Source of the DNA: an uncultured Candidatus Actinomarina sp.
GTDB taxonomy: Bacteria; Actinomycetota; Acidimicrobiia; Actinomarinales; Actinomarinaceae
Assembly: GCA_902596545.1 (NCBI GenBank)
Contig: CACJUH010000006.1
Location: forward strand, 1 to 64,000
Length of the DNA stretch: 64,000 nucleotides
Direction of reading: 5' to 3'
In this document: piece by piece, positions 61,807-64,000 of the stretch
How the letters are laid out: every line of letters begins with the position of its first letter
Numbering within the stretch: the first letter of the stretch is position 1
Translations under genes and position numbers: made by a program
The notes under the pieces: model-generated
Told to the model about the DNA's origin: nothing
The model's input: the letters and a program-made list of their open reading frames with translations, nothing else
The model's database searches: none

Positions 61807-62722
61807 TGTTTAAAAAGCTATTAATCTCTTCTAATAGTTCATCTGCGTGAGTCCACGGAACAGAATGACCGGCATCATTAATAACTTTCGATTTAACAGT
61901 ATTTAAACGGTTTATGACTTCATTAGATGTTTCTTCAGGGACTAATTTGTCTTTACCACCAGTAATAACCAATGTGTCAGAATGTATTTCATGAATCCAA
62001 GGTCTTGCGTCATAAGGAACAACAAACCTTCCTCCGTCACCATATATAAAGTCATCTTTTGACCTATGTAAATTATTCCATGCCCACTCTGTGTACTCAT
62101 CTTCAATAGATTGGCTTTTCCTTAAGAAAGAAAATTTTGATTGAGGATTAAAATTTGGAAAAAGTCTTTCTCGAATTCTTACAAAACTTATAAATACCTT
62201 AAATGCTATTTTGTCACTATAAACAGCACCCCCCAGCCAACTAAATGGGGTTATTAAAACTAATTTTCTAATCAAGGATTGTTTTTTTCTAGCAACAGAC
62301 ATCCCAACAGCGCTTCCCATCGACCAACCAACAATGTCACACTCTTCTATTCCAAGTTTTTCTAGAATGCTTATAACCAGATCAGCATTTTCGTCTACAT
62401 CCCATCTTTTCCAACTTGAATCTGACTTTCCATGATTTCTTAAATCAATTGCAATAAATGAATTTTTATTTTTAATTTTTGGCAACACTTTAAACCAGCT
62501 ACCTAATGAATCAGACCCCCAGCTATGTAAAAAAACAATAGGGGTTGTTCCATCTACATATGATTCTCTAATAAAATACTCTTTTTCCCTTACAAAAATA
62601 GTTCTGCCAGGAAACTTACTTGGATGAATTTGAGTATTACCAGAAATATCTCCTTTTTTTGTTTCAAGCAAGTTTTTCAAAATTGTTGCAAAAGCAAAAA
62701 ATTTAGTAATTGTTTTTATCAT
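61799..62722 (-). CDS. Alpha/beta hydrolase
   Basis: FLHSWGSD; IVGWSMGSAVGM nucleophile elbow; INDAGHSVPW. Confidence 0.9.
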   Translation of the reverse strand: MIKTITKFFAFATILKNLLETKKGDISGNTQIHPSKFPGRTIFVREKEYFIRESYVDGTTPIVFLHSWGSDSLGSWFKVLPKIKNKNSFIAIDLRNHGKSDSSWKRWDVDENADLVISILEKLGIEECDIVGWSMGSAVGMSVARKKQSLIRKLVLITPFSWLGGAVYSDKIAFKVFISFVRIRERLFPNFNPQSKFSFLRKSQSIEDEYTEWAWNNLHRSKDDFIYGDGGRFVVPYDARPWIHEIHSDTLVITGGKDKLVPEETSNEVINRLNTVKSKVINDAGHSVPWTHADELLEEINSFLNNE

Positions 62723-63759
62723 TTGCTATTAATGATATTGACTTTATTTTTATATCTAGAAACAATATCTCCAATTTCACATATATTTAATCCAAGTCTG
62801 TCAGATATATCATCTAAATCAATTGAATTATCATTTGGTGCTGAAATTAGTAAACCACCACTTGTTTGAGCATCTGATAAAATTTTTACAAAAGATTCTT
62901 GATCGTCGCTATAAATTATATTTTCTTTAGCTGAATCAAAATTTCTTTTAGACCCAGAAGGATAAACTCCATTATTCAAATATTCTTTTGCATGTTCAAT
63001 AACAGGTACATTGTCTAAATAAATATTTACTGTCACTTCAGAATCTCCAATCATTTCTATTAAGTGCCCTAATAATCCAAAACCTGTGACATCTGTTATT
63101 GCATTTGCATTTAATTCTTTGGCAGCTTCTAATGCTTTGTCATTCAATGTTGTCATTACTTCAGTTACTTCAGATATCGCTTTTTCACTTGCTATATTCT
63201 TTTTTATAGCAGAAGAGATGATTCCAGAACCTAAAGGTTTAGTCAAAAAAAGTTTATCGCCTACTTGAAGATTTCTTTTTTTATAAATAGCATCATTAAT
63301 TATTCCTGTTACAGCAAAACCGTACTTTGGCTCTTTGTCGTCGATACTGTGTCCTCCAATGATGTTACAACCAGCACTTTGCATGATCTCTAAACCGCCT
63401 TTTAAAACCTCAGACAATATTTCAAAACTTAAATCTTCTCTTGGCCATGAAACAAGCTGTAAGGAAGATATTGGGGTTCCGCCCATTGCATAAATATCAG
63501 ATAATGCGTTAGCTGCTGCAACTTTTCCCCAATCAAACGGGTTATCTAATATAGGAGTAAAAAAGTCTACAGTCTGAACTACTCTGATTCCATTACCAAT
63601 ATCAATAACACCTCCGTCATCAGGCGAATCAAGACCTACCAATATTTGTGAAGTATCAGAATTATTTTGTTGTTTAAAATGCGTCAGTACCTGAGCAAGC
63701 TCTTTTTGTGAGAGTTTACATGCTCAACCAGCACCATGTGAGTACTCAGTTAATCTCAT
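62719..63759 (-). CDS. selD: Selenophosphate synthetase SelD, itself a selenoprotein: in-frame UGA (Sec12) at 63724-63726; ORF track truncates it to 62719-63642
   Basis: Reverse strand: MRLTEYSHGAGUACKLSQKELAQVLTHFKQQNNSDTSQILVGLDSPDDGG..., SD AGGAGG upstream; GGHSIDDKEPKYG, ITDVTGFGLLGHL downstream. Confidence 0.95.
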
Positions 63760-63770
63760 TCCACCTCCTT

Positions 63771-64000
63771 TTAAGGGCGCTCAATATTTACTTCGTTTTT
63801 AAAAGTTTCTTGAATTTCATTAATTAAGGGGTGGTGAGAGTAGTCTATTTCATTTATTTTAGAAACAGGTATCGCATGTTTTGCGGTAGATAATACAAAA
63901 CCACATTGTATAGTTTCTAATTCATCTTCAGCTAAACGTCCAATAGATACATCTAATTTTTTTTCTTCTCCAAAGCGAATTAAATATTTTCGAGTTATTG
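63771..64000 (-). CDS. C-terminal fragment of a PLP class IV aminotransferase/aminodeoxychorismate lyase-like enzyme, cut by window edge
   Basis: Reverse strand: ITRKYLIRFGEEKKLDVSIGRLAEDELETIQCGFVLSTAKHAIPVSKINEIDYSHHPLINEIQETFKNEVNIERP*. Confidence 0.6.
   Translation of the reverse strand, partial: ITRKYLIRFGEEKKLDVSIGRLAEDELETIQCGFVLSTAKHAIPVSKINEIDYSHHPLINEIQETFKNEVNIERP

Noticed and set aside
1-64000. CRISPR arrays, IS elements, prophage or integron structures
   Set aside because: No direct repeat-spacer pattern, transposase/integrase motifs or phage genes seen.

Overview
AT-rich 64 kb bacterial chromosomal window, almost fully coding, with long runs of overlapping co-directional genes and no mobile elements or CRISPR. 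The gene order tilS-hpt-ftsH-folE-folP-folB-folK, an F420-type LLM oxidoreductase and a caa3-type oxidase suggest a low-GC, possibly marine, actinobacterium-like lineage (inference). Main content: folate/FtsH cluster, metY and metK each behind a SAM-I/IV-clan riboswitch, topA, hppA, leuCD, ald plus a bacterial IDO, a CryPro/PF04244 photolyase-like protein, TldD/TldE, a primary sigma factor, hflX, gnd, pepN, a ctaB/ctaCDE-coxIV-ctaG oxidase block, isocitrate lyase, an acyl-CoA dehydrogenase and rmuC. The strongest unannotated signal is a selenocysteine system: a tRNA-Sec (UCA anticodon) at 37138-37229, and a selD whose real start lies upstream of an in-frame UGA (Sec, codon 12, 63724-63726) that the ORF track truncates. 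A SECIS-like hairpin begins at that UGA. Other points of interest: metY riboswitch strands that appear to switch between an aptamer-side helix and Shine-Dalgarno sequestration; a DSP-like pseudophosphatase in the folate operon; a tandem histidine phosphatase; a PF04244 protein lacking the usual Fe-S cysteine motif; a cupredoxin/beta-helix/TM lipoprotein; a divergent GroES-like protein next to tRNA-Sec; and a candidate pseudoknotted intergenic RNA at about 7110-7308. All family calls come from reading the translations; no searches were run.
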